Of a DNA stretch of 64,000 nucleotides, positions 1 through 7,921 are shown in pieces. Where the stretch lies: assembly GCF_023073315.1 (NCBI RefSeq), contig NZ_JADPJH010000022.1, positions 377,944-441,943 of the forward strand, given 5' to 3'. The DNA comes from Bradyrhizobium sp. 1 (GTDB lineage: Bacteria > Pseudomonadota > Alphaproteobacteria > Rhizobiales > Xanthobacteraceae). Position numbers and translations under genes: made by a program. Numbering within the stretch: the first letter of the stretch is position 1; the number at the start of each line of letters is the position of its first letter. The notes under the pieces are model-generated. The model was not told the DNA's origin, searched no databases, and saw only the letters and a list, made by a program, of their open reading frames with translations.

Positions 1-432
1 CATCTGATGCGCTATGCCAGCGAGGCGACGCCGCGGCTGATGTGGTTCAACTTCGCGCACCTGTTCTCGGTGTCGTTGCTGCCGCTCTCCACCGCCTGGA
101 TGGCAGTGAGCGAGCTCGCGCCGCAACCGGTCGCGTTCTATGCCGCGGTGTTCTTCCTGGTGAACGCGACCTATGTCGCGCTGATCTGGGATCTGGTCGG
201 ACGCGCGCCGGTCAGCGAGGTGCCGCCGCGAGAGCGCCGGCTCATGCGCATCCGTGCAATCCTGACGCTTGGCATCTTCGCGCTCGCGGCCGTGGTCGCC
301 TTGAAATTCCCGGTCATCGGGCTCGTGATGTGTTGCTGCTGCCTGCTCGGCTACCTGAAACCGGAGGCACCGGGTGCCGACGAAGATACACCCTCTACGC
401 CGCGAGCTTCTGCTGATCGCGAAATGCGCTGA
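1..432 (+). CDS. TMEM175-like (DUF1211) membrane protein, C-terminal part
   Basis: The reading frame is open from the first base of the window, so the true start lies upstream. The visible ~143 residues hold three hydrophobic segments (roughly residues 12-35, 45-65 and 85-118) and the stretch SEATPRLMWFNFAHLFSVSLLPL. That stretch fits the second repeat of bacterial TMEM175-type potassium channels, a family usually near 200 residues, so about a quarter is missing. The Cys run MCCCC near the end of the last membrane segment is a visible oddity. The gene runs toward the metallopeptidase on the other strand, and their 3' ends overlap by 38 bases. The family call rests on resemblance only, and ion selectivity cannot be judged from half a protein. 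Confidence 0.7.
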   Translation, partial: HLMRYASEATPRLMWFNFAHLFSVSLLPLSTAWMAVSELAPQPVAFYAAVFFLVNATYVALIWDLVGRAPVSEVPPRERRLMRIRAILTLGIFALAAVVALKFPVIGLVMCCCCLLGYLKPEAPGADEDTPSTPRASADREMR

Positions 433-1447
433 TCGCCATGTGCACGAGGTGCAGTTTGCCTTGCACCGCCGGCGAAATGTCGAACGGATAGGCGTCGCTC
501 ATGCCGAGCGAGCGGTTGAGCTCGTTGAGGCCGCGGGCGAGAGGGGTCCACAATGCCAGCAGCGCCTCGAAGTCGCTCTCCAGATAGGGATCCGTTAAGG
601 TCTGCCGTGCGCGCTCGTCCAACGACAGCGGCAGACCTGCAGGTGAGTCGAGTGTCGACAGGATGTGGAGAAAATGCGCGAATGTTTCCGCCCAATCCTC
701 CCAGGGATGGGAGGTCGCGTATTCGCTGATGAAGCCGCTTTGGTCGTATGAACGCTCGGTTCGTCCGTAGTAGCCGCTGATCGCGGCCTGATAATCCTGC
801 GTCTCGTCGCCGAAGATCAGCTTGAACGGCGCCTGGAATGTCGTGCCGTTGACGAGCAGGTCCCAGTAGAAGTGTCCAATCTCGTGCCGGAAGTGCCCGA
901 GCAGGGTCCGGTACGGCTCCCGGAACGCCACACGACGGGCCTCGCGTTCGACATCGTCGGCTTCTGCGAGATTGAGCGTTATCACGCCCGACAGATGCCC
1001 CGTCAGGATCGGATTGATCTCGTCGGAGAGAAAATCGAATGCGACACGGTCACCACCACGGGATTCGAGCGGAAGTCCCAGCCGGCGAAGATCGTAGAGA
1101 AGACGGCGCTTGGCTTGCTCCACTCGCCGCCAAAGCATGACGTTCCTGGTGCTGCCAAGATGCGGGATGGTCCGCGTGAGGCGACAGGAGTCGCAGTACC
1201 AGTCCGTGCCATCGACACACCAGTTACAACCAATGATCTCCCGGTTGCGGCAGGCCTGATTGAAGGCGAGTTTCGTCAGGTTGATGCACGAAGGATCGAA
1301 CGCCAACTGGGTGCCACAGTTGGCGCAGGCGGTGTGCTCGAACGAGACGGGATGCCGACACGACGGACACTGGAATAGCTTCACGTTTTCTGGTCCCAAA
1401 CAAACGGCACACCGGAAGATCGGCCTATCAGGAACTCTTGCGATCAT
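395..1447 (-). CDS. Zinc-ribbon putative metallopeptidase (COG4307/DUF2248 type)
   Basis: This 350-residue protein has a cysteine-rich N-terminal zone with CxxC pairs (Cys13/16, 27/30, 41/44, 74/77, 85/88) that looks like two or more zinc ribbons. A catalytic-type HEIGH motif (residues 188-192) follows in RHEIGHFYWDLL. A downstream EDWAETFAHFLHI segment could supply the third zinc ligand, as in gluzincin-like enzymes. No signal peptide is seen, so it is probably cytoplasmic. The family is usually annotated as a putative zinc-binding metallopeptidase without a known substrate. The ATG at 1447 is used. The gene appears monocistronic and converges on the TMEM175-like gene. The assignment to a HExxH family is solid from the sequence; the physiological role is unknown. 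Confidence 0.85.
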   Translation of the reverse strand: MIARVPDRPIFRCAVCLGPENVKLFQCPSCRHPVSFEHTACANCGTQLAFDPSCINLTKLAFNQACRNREIIGCNWCVDGTDWYCDSCRLTRTIPHLGSTRNVMLWRRVEQAKRRLLYDLRRLGLPLESRGGDRVAFDFLSDEINPILTGHLSGVITLNLAEADDVEREARRVAFREPYRTLLGHFRHEIGHFYWDLLVNGTTFQAPFKLIFGDETQDYQAAISGYYGRTERSYDQSGFISEYATSHPWEDWAETFAHFLHILSTLDSPAGLPLSLDERARQTLTDPYLESDFEALLALWTPLARGLNELNRSLGMSDAYPFDISPAVQGKLHLVHMAISAFRDQQKLAA

Positions 1448-1893
1448 TCTTGCCGGCTAGCAACGCACGTTGCATCCGAAGGGCCTGCTGCCTTAACCAG
1501 CCGGCGCGCTTCGCGTTCAAAAGCCTCGATCGCGACCGTGGCTTCTTCGCGGGCGCATTCTCGCCAACCGGGAGAGCAGCCCACATGCGATGAGGCTGAA
1601 CTGACATCGGTCCGGTACTGCGTTTCTGAGCCATAGTTCGACAACACCGGATTGAATGCCGGGTTCCTCAGGGTCCGGAAGAGCACCGGCTTTCAAATAC
1701 GACAAGGCGAGCACGACCTGGGTGCCCGGGAAGAAGTAAAGCCGTTGATACCGACACGTCGAGAGGGCTCGCCGCAACCGCGGCGAGCCCTCTCACGTCT
1801 GACACTGCTTCATTCATCGCCGACAAGACAACGCCGCCGCCGACAATGAAGTCGACGGCGGCGCAATCGGATCAGCTATTTCGGGCTAACGCA
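1448..1893. other. Gene-poor interval with fragmentary ORFs and a strong hairpin
   Basis: No convincing gene is seen in this 446-base stretch. Short minus-strand frames (ending at 1428, 1444 and 1517) overlap one another in different registers, which would fit a decayed gene or chance. None has a recognisable domain. The only clear structure is the perfect hairpin at 1761-1794. The promoter of the metallopeptidase gene should lie just upstream of 1447 on the minus strand, but I cannot point to clear -35/-10 boxes. Confidence 0.5.
1761..1794. terminator. Perfect 15-bp hairpin, possible terminator
   Basis: The arms GAGAGGGCTCGCCGC and GCGGCGAGCCCTCTC pair perfectly around the loop AACC. It lies about 100 bases beyond the stop of the minus-strand hydrolase at 1894, as a terminator for that gene would. 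No T-run follows on either strand, so factor-independent termination is uncertain. Confidence 0.5.
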
Positions 1894-2613
1894 TCAATTC
1901 CTTGCCGGAGCCGTTGCCGCCGCCGAGCGCGCCGGACGCGGCGCGCCGGGTTCGGCAACGGGAGCAGCCGGCGCGCGCGAGCGCATGATGGCTGCGTCAA
2001 TCTCGCCGATGACGCGGCGCTGGATCGCCTCGTTCTTGTCGATCGAGATGTGGCCGACGCCGGTGCCGCGCACGTCGACATTGTCGAGCTTGCCGCGCAG
2101 ACCGGCCGCGGCCCGCACCGGCTCGCCGGGGCCGTCGCCAATATAGATGTTGATGTAGCGCTCGGCGCCGGTCGACAGCTTGGTCTTGAACACGGAATCG
2201 AGGCCGATCGCGAGCTTCACGGGAACGCCGAGCTGGTTGAGCTTGGCGATCATGTCCGGCAGCGCGGTCGCGCCAGAGGAATGACCGACCAGGATGATGG
2301 TCTTGATGCGGCCGGCCTTGTAGGCGGTCGCGGCCTCATTGGCGAGCGAGGACCAGGATACGAAGTTGGCGACAGTCACCGGGATGCCCTGCGCCTCGAG
2401 GCGGGAGCCGATCGTGTCGAGCCCGAGCGAGAAGATGTTGAGCACGCCGCGAAGCAGGTAGACATGCGTGGCCTGGGCCGCAGCCTGGCTCGGCGCTGCG
2501 TTGGCAGGGGCCGGGCTGACGGCAATAGCTGACAGCAGAAGCAGGCAGATCGCCCACGTCCGGAGGGCGGGCAATTGGCTGGCGCCGGCGGTGTGACGGC
2601 CGTTCGGTCTCAT
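1894..2613 (-). CDS. Exported alpha/beta-hydrolase-like protein
   Basis: The protein has about 239 residues. After the chosen ATG a hydrophobic segment (residues 19-32) ends in a PANA-A signal-peptidase-like site near residue 39, so the product is probably periplasmic. GHSSG at 110-114 matches the nucleophile elbow of alpha/beta hydrolases, and a late GVGHISID stretch offers the histidine. The tail is rich in Ala and Pro. The start at 2613 is preferred over an upstream in-frame start because AGGGA precedes it at normal spacing and the signal peptide follows directly. It is divergent from the ABC exporter genes. The substrate is unknown; a lipase/thioesterase-like role is only a guess. Confidence 0.75.
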   Translation of the reverse strand: MRPNGRHTAGASQLPALRTWAICLLLLSAIAVSPAPANAAPSQAAAQATHVYLLRGVLNIFSLGLDTIGSRLEAQGIPVTVANFVSWSSLANEAATAYKAGRIKTIILVGHSSGATALPDMIAKLNQLGVPVKLAIGLDSVFKTKLSTGAERYINIYIGDGPGEPVRAAAGLRGKLDNVDVRGTGVGHISIDKNEAIQRRVIGEIDAAIMRSRAPAAPVAEPGAPRPARSAAATAPARN

Positions 2614-2899
2614 CGATCTTTTCCCTGGGGACATACGCTTTGCGATTGGCTGGAATCGTAGCCACGGCCTGCTCGCAGACGCAACAAAGAGGCGCGTGAA
2701 CGACAAATGTTAGCCGCAGCCCGTGACCATCGCGCAACACTTGCCCTAAACCTGCCACCGAAGCGCCTGTTTTGAGACCATTTTTCTCCGGGCAATTGCG
2801 ACGGGGCAAGGGCATTCCTATCTCAGGGCTCCGCTGACCTCCCTCCGGGATGGTTCCAGCCTCCCTCCCCAGTCCTAGCCCCTCAGCCCTGCGGCCATC

Positions 2900-3819
<920 letters not shown>

Positions 3820-3823
<4 letters not shown>

Positions 3824-4581
3824 ACCATCGCGCCATCCGCGCCATCTATCTGTTCGAAATGGCACGCACCTGGCGCACGCTGCTGCAAAGCATCGTCTCG
3901 CCTGTGGTTTCGACCTCGCTCTATTTCGTGGTGTTTGGCGCTGCGATCGGCTCGCGCATCAGCCAGGTCGAGGGTGTCAGCTACGGCACCTTCATCGTGC
4001 CGGGCCTGATCATGCTCTCGGTGCTGACGCAGAGCATCGCCAATGCGTCGTTTGGCATCTACTTCCCGAAATTCACCGGAACGATCTACGAGATCCTGTC
4101 GGCGCCGATTTCCTATTTCGAGATCGTGCTCGGCTATGTCGGCGCGGCTGCAACGAAGTCGATCATCCTCGGCCTGATCATTTTGGCGACAGCCGGACTG
4201 TTCGTACCGCTGCACATCCAGCATCCGGTCTGGATGCTGACCTTCCTGGTGCTGACTGCGGTGACGTTCAGCCTGTTCGGTTTCATCATCGGCATCTGGG
4301 CCGACGGCTTCGAAAAGCTGCAGATGATCCCGATGCTGGTGGTGACGCCGCTGACCTTCCTCGGCGGCAGCTTCTATTCCATCGACATGCTGCCGCCGAC
4401 GTGGCGCTCGGTGGCGCTGCTCAACCCGGTGGTCTATTTGATCTCCGGCTTCCGCTGGAGCTTTTACGAGATCGCCGACGTCAGCGTCGCCGTCAGCATC
4501 TGCATGACGACGGCGTTCCTGGTGATTTGCCTTGCCGTGATCTGGTGGATTTTCCGCACGGGGTACCGGCTGAAGAATTGA
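3820..4581 (+). CDS. ABC-2 type transporter permease (YadH-like)
   Basis: This 253-residue integral membrane protein has about six hydrophobic segments and the ABC-2 permease pattern, including the conserved stretch PMLVVTPLTFLGGSFYSID near residue 175. It is the membrane partner of the ATPase encoded just upstream, with which it shares a 4-base overlap. Related pairs include YadGH and the NodIJ lipo-chitooligosaccharide exporter. The absence of nod genes nearby and the YadG-like ATPase argue for a general exporter rather than NodIJ. A hairpin follows the stop at 4585-4622. Confidence 0.9.
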
Positions 4582-4584
4582 TCT

Positions 4585-4622
4585 GTCATTCCGGGGCGCC
4601 CGAAGGGCGAGCCCGGAATGAC
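4585..4622. terminator. Palindromic hairpin between converging genes
   Basis: The perfect 11-bp arms GTCATTCCGGG and CCCGGAATGAC enclose a nested GCCC-GAA-GGGC hairpin. It sits 3 bases after the permease stop and 10 bases before the stop of the opposing small gene, as a bidirectional terminator would. No T-run follows. The sequence also resembles a short interspersed palindrome common in rhizobial genomes. Confidence 0.6.
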
Positions 4623-4632
4623 GACACTGGAC

Positions 4633-4956
4633 TCACCTGTAGCAGTGGAAGCGATGGTAGCCGTCATAGTAGCCGCGGCAGCGGTAGTGGCGGTGATGCG
4701 GAATACCGAACACGCCCTCCACCGCACCCACGGCCCCTCCAACACCGGCGCCGACCGCGCCGCCAACTACGCCGCCCACGGGGCCAGCGATCCGGTTACC
4801 TTCATAGGAGCCTTCCTGGGCGCCGCGCACGATTCCTTGGGCATGGCCGGCGTGCGGCAGCGCTAACAGCGCGAGCAGGATGGCACCGGCTGCGAACAGC
4901 AGGCGGACGGGCAAACCGGCCGGCAATGACGCGGCGGCGATACGGGCTTTGTTCAT
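4633..4956 (-). CDS. Small exported glycine-rich protein
   Basis: This 107-residue product is unrecognised by name. An N-terminal signal segment (about residues 18-36, ending AGHAQG) is followed by GGVVGGAVGAGVGGAVGAV, a glycine-zipper-like stretch that could insert in or pack against a membrane. The His/Tyr/Cys-rich tail (HHRHYRCRGYYDGYHRFHCYR region) is typical of small rhizobial envelope proteins. The ATG at 4956 is chosen because the signal peptide starts there; a longer frame to 5040 adds an unlikely leader. It is divergent from the L,D-transpeptidase gene, hinting at a shared envelope role. Confidence 0.65.
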   Translation of the reverse strand: MNKARIAAASLPAGLPVRLLFAAGAILLALLALPHAGHAQGIVRGAQEGSYEGNRIAGPVGGVVGGAVGAGVGGAVGAVEGVFGIPHHRHYRCRGYYDGYHRFHCYR

Positions 4957-5282
4957 CTTCGATCCCAAGGAAAATAAGGGGGTACCGGCGGCGGGCGCCG
5001 CCTGGTTGGGTAGGCCATGATCAACGTCCGAGGCGGCCAAATGGTTGCGCCTTTGTGACGAATTGTCGGCGTTGTGAACGGATGTCCGCTCGCGAAAATG
5101 TCAGCATCGCCGCTGGCCACGCGGCACAAAGCGGACTTGCTTACGCCCGGCATCACGTTAACGATGGCAATAAGGTTAGGTTTGCGGGCCGCTGGAACGA
5201 AAGCCGGATTGCAGGCATAGTGCACGCCGGGGGACGGAGAGCCGCGGCGCCTTGCACGAACAGGCCGGAGGCCAGAACTCAA
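4957..5282. other. Divergent intergenic region, no gene seen
   Basis: These 326 bases separate two outward-facing genes and should hold both promoters. A minus-strand frame of 109 codons spans part of it (ending 4953), but it has no signal peptide, domain or good ribosome site and is probably chance. No clear operator or hairpin was found. Confidence 0.4.
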
Positions 5283-6080
5283 ATGCGTTTCCAGATGCGT
5301 TCATATTTCATCGCTTTCACCTCCCTGATGCTTTTGAGCGCCGGCACCGCCCAAGCCAAGGTCGAGATCACCGTCGACAAGGACAATCAGCAGATGACCG
5401 TCGCCGTTGACGGCGTCGCGCGCTATCACTGGCCGGTGTCGACAGGCATCCCCTCACGTGAAACGCCGGGCGGCTCGTTCCGCGCCTTCCGCATGGAAGA
5501 GGATCACTACTCCAAGGAATTCGACGACGCGCCGATGCCGCACGCGATCTTCTTCACGAAAGTCGGCCACGCCATCCACGGCACGGACTCGGTCGGACGT
5601 CTCGGCTCGCCCGCATCGCATGGCTGCGTGCGGCTGTCGCGCCAGAATGCCTCGACGCTCTACGCGCTGGTGCAGCAGCAGGGCGTGCTCAACACCACGG
5701 TGACGCTGACCGGCTCGGCGCAGGTGGCGCTGGCGCGCAATCCGCGCGGCCGCAACACCACAGCGGTGGCCCGCGCCCCGCAGCAGCCTGCCGAAGAGCA
5801 GTACGCCACATCAGGCGATCCCGTGAACCTCACGCCGCCGGCACAGCCCGGCCGCCGCTACATGCCGCAGGACGACAACTACATCTATCCAGCCGATGGC
5901 AGCGACACCGGCGCGCGCTATCCGGCACCGCGCGGCAGCCGCCCGCTCTATGACGCGCAGGTCTATCAACAGCAGCAGCCGCAGCAGTACTACAATCAGG
6001 GCAATGGCCAGCAGGGCACCTATTATCAGCCGCAGCCCCGGCAGGTTTATCAGCCGCGCGGTTATTACTATCAGAACTGA
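5283..6080 (+). CDS. L,D-transpeptidase (YkuD domain) with Q/Y-rich tail
   Basis: This 265-residue exported enzyme belongs to the family that makes 3-3 peptidoglycan cross-links or anchors envelope proteins. A signal peptide covers about residues 6-25 (ending AQA-K). The YkuD domain follows, with HAIHG (96-100) and the catalytic motif SHGCVRLS (112-119, nucleophile Cys115). Unusually, the last ~130 residues form a low-complexity tail: first Pro/Ala-rich, then a Gln/Tyr repeat zone (QQQQPQQYY, YYQPQPRQVYQP) ending GYYYQN. The ATG at 5283 has GGAGG 11 bases upstream; an ATG at 5295 is also possible. A palindromic repeat begins 11 bases past the stop. Confidence 0.88.
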   Translation: MRFQMRSYFIAFTSLMLLSAGTAQAKVEITVDKDNQQMTVAVDGVARYHWPVSTGIPSRETPGGSFRAFRMEEDHYSKEFDDAPMPHAIFFTKVGHAIHGTDSVGRLGSPASHGCVRLSRQNASTLYALVQQQGVLNTTVTLTGSAQVALARNPRGRNTTAVARAPQQPAEEQYATSGDPVNLTPPAQPGRRYMPQDDNYIYPADGSDTGARYPAPRGSRPLYDAQVYQQQQPQQYYNQGNGQQGTYYQPQPRQVYQPRGYYYQN

Positions 6081-6091
6081 GGCTGCTATCT

Positions 6092-6140
6092 GAGCATGAT
6101 CCTTTCGGAAAACCGCTCCACACTCTTCCGGATCATGCTC
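6092..6140. repeat. Interspersed palindrome between converging genes
   Basis: The arms GAGCATGATCC (6092-6102) and GGATCATGCTC (6130-6140) are perfect complements, and an inner GGAA/TTCC pair extends the stem. It fills the gap between the L,D-transpeptidase and M28 genes and touches the M28 stop codon. I recognise the sequence type as a very common intergenic repeat of Bradyrhizobium and relatives. Here it may serve as a bidirectional terminator. Confidence 0.7.
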
Positions 6141-7402
6141 TATCTGAACGCGGCGTCGCCGCGCTCGACGATCTTTCGCGCAGCATCGACGAAGGCACGG
6201 GCGACCGGCTCGAGGATTTCCGGTCCGGTCGCGGCGAGATCGTCCGACGGCGTGTGGAAGCTGCGATGGCGACCGGCCATGCCGAGGAAATTGGCATAGC
6301 CCGCCGCGTGCACGTCGCGCAGCTCGCCGACCGCCTGCTTCTCCGTCACCAGACGTTTTGCGTCGACCCTGGCGAAGGCCTCATCGGTCAGAGCGACCGC
6401 GGATTTGCTCAGCACGAGATAGCGCTCCTCCTCGGGCCGATCGGTGCGGGCGCCTTCCGCAAAGGTATAGCAGGCGTTCGATGAACCGAAATGGATCCAC
6501 GCCAGCGTGTCCTTCGGCGCCGGTGCACCGTTCTTCAGGAACAGCTCCATGCCGCCATGGCCGATCTCGTGGCCGGCGGTGGCGATGAAGACAAAATGCG
6601 CCGGCCATTTTTCCGCGGCGACGGTGCGCGCCAGCGCGAGGAAGTTGGCGATGCCGGGACCGCGCTCGCAGACGCAGGAGTACCAGCCGGTCATCGGAGT
6701 CGAGACGACAATGGTCGGCCCGCGTCCGGCGCCGATCCCGGCGATGACGTTGCGGCCGGCAACGTCGCGCTCGTAATGGCCCTTGACGTCGAAGGTGACG
6801 GGCGTGCCTGCGGCGAGCGCGCGCTCGAACAAGGCTCGCGACTTGGCGCCGACCACGAGCACCGGCACCGGCCAGGGCGCATCCTCCTGCGTGACATTGT
6901 AGGCGAAGCGCTCGTCGGCGGGATTGCCGATCATCAAGAGGATCGCCGCGGGCTTTTTCGCTGCCGCTTCCGTGATCGCCGCGCGATGATTTGGGCCGAG
7001 ATAGGCCCCGCGATCGAACGGCAGGTCGAGCAGCAGGATCTTTCCGGCGACATCGCCGTCGCGCGCCAGCGGCGCGGCGAGGTGGAAGCTCGCTTTGTCC
7101 TCCGGCGGCCACCAGAACGGTGTCGCCTCGACCCTCGTGCCGGCCGCCTCGGCGCTGGCCTGCTCGGCGACATATTGCCGGCCGAGGACGACGGGCTGGA
7201 AGCTGACGTCGAACCCGGCCTGCTTCATCTCGCCGGCGATCCAGTCGGCCGTCGCGCGATCGCCGGGCGAGCCGAATCGGTGCAGGCCGAAGGAGGCATA
7301 GCGCGCCACGTCCTCGTAGAGACGCGCTCCCGAAAGCACATCCTTGGCTGCCGCTTGTCCAACCATGAGAATCACGATCGCTGCGATGAGGATAGGCCGC
7401 AT
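6140..7402 (-). CDS. M28-fold peptidase-like exported protein with altered metal site
   Basis: This 420-residue protein has an N-terminal signal peptide (about residues 1-19, ending AAA-K), a PA-like insert (about 90-210) and an M28/aminopeptidase-like core. The core order is recognisable (TIVVSTPMTGW..., GPGIANFLALARTVA, FVFIATAGHEIGHGG, FHTPSDDL). However, the usual zinc ligands are not where expected. The HxD of the first strand reads TPMT, the GAxDNASG loop reads ERGPGIA, and the catalytic EE pair reads HE within HEIGH. Only the last histidine (FHTPSDD) is clearly kept. It may be a non-peptidase relative or use a rearranged site. It converges on the L,D-transpeptidase gene with a palindrome between. 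Confidence 0.8.
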   Translation of the reverse strand: MRPILIAAIVILMVGQAAAKDVLSGARLYEDVARYASFGLHRFGSPGDRATADWIAGEMKQAGFDVSFQPVVLGRQYVAEQASAEAAGTRVEATPFWWPPEDKASFHLAAPLARDGDVAGKILLLDLPFDRGAYLGPNHRAAITEAAAKKPAAILLMIGNPADERFAYNVTQEDAPWPVPVLVVGAKSRALFERALAAGTPVTFDVKGHYERDVAGRNVIAGIGAGRGPTIVVSTPMTGWYSCVCERGPGIANFLALARTVAAEKWPAHFVFIATAGHEIGHGGMELFLKNGAPAPKDTLAWIHFGSSNACYTFAEGARTDRPEEERYLVLSKSAVALTDEAFARVDAKRLVTEKQAVGELRDVHAAGYANFLGMAGRHRSFHTPSDDLAATGPEILEPVARAFVDAARKIVERGDAAFR

Positions 7403-7641
7403 GTGAGGTGCTCCCTGTCTTTTTTGAGGGTTAGTCTCTCCCTTCCGCGACGGCCGTCAACTGCCCTCACCGGCCGGCATGCCGCTGTCGACAGCGGAAA
7501 TCGCGCCGGTCTGCGCGTGAAATGAGCGACCGGCGACGCAGGAAAGCAACAGTCCCCAACCTTCAACGCCGCGGCGTTTCGGCCAAATTGACAACCTTGG
7601 GGTCGCCCGTATTGTCTTTCCGATTGTTTCTGGGAAATGAC

Positions 7642-7896
7642 ATGACTCGCGAGCAGATTTCGGATTTCTGCGTGACCGCCCTGGCCAACATCCTGCGAAT
7701 CTCGAGGGATCGGGTCGACACCACCACAAAGTTCAACCGCCTCGGCCTCGATTCGGCGATGCTCGTCTACCTCATGATGGAACTGGAGGAGAAGCTGGAC
7801 ATCGAATTGTCGACCGACGACTTTTACGACCATCCGACCGTCGAGGCCTTGTCGCGATTTCTCGCCGACAAGCGCGCGATCCGCACCGCCGCCTGA
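7642..7896 (+). CDS. Acyl carrier protein
   Basis: This 84-residue stand-alone carrier protein has the phosphopantetheine attachment serine at residue 38 in the motif GLDSA and the usual acidic helix II (MMELEEKLDIEL). The ATG at 7642 gives a normal ACP length; the frame is open further upstream but that part is not ACP-like. It lies 25 bases before the fatty-acyl-AMP ligase on the same strand, so it is the likely acceptor of the acyl group that ligase activates. It is not the housekeeping acpP, which normally sits among fab genes and has a DSL-type motif. Confidence 0.88.
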   Translation: MTREQISDFCVTALANILRISRDRVDTTTKFNRLGLDSAMLVYLMMELEEKLDIELSTDDFYDHPTVEALSRFLADKRAIRTAA

Positions 7897-7921
7897 GAGC
7901 GGCTAGACCCGGCACCCTCCG

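Noticed and set aside
1428..1634. 68-codon minus-strand frame (MAQKRSTGP...) overlapping the metallopeptidase start
   Set aside because: It overlaps two other short frames in the same stretch, shows no domain or clear ribosome site, and may be chance.
4953..5282. 109-codon minus-strand frame in the divergent region
   Set aside because: It occupies the promoter space of two genes and has no signal peptide, domain or ribosome site.
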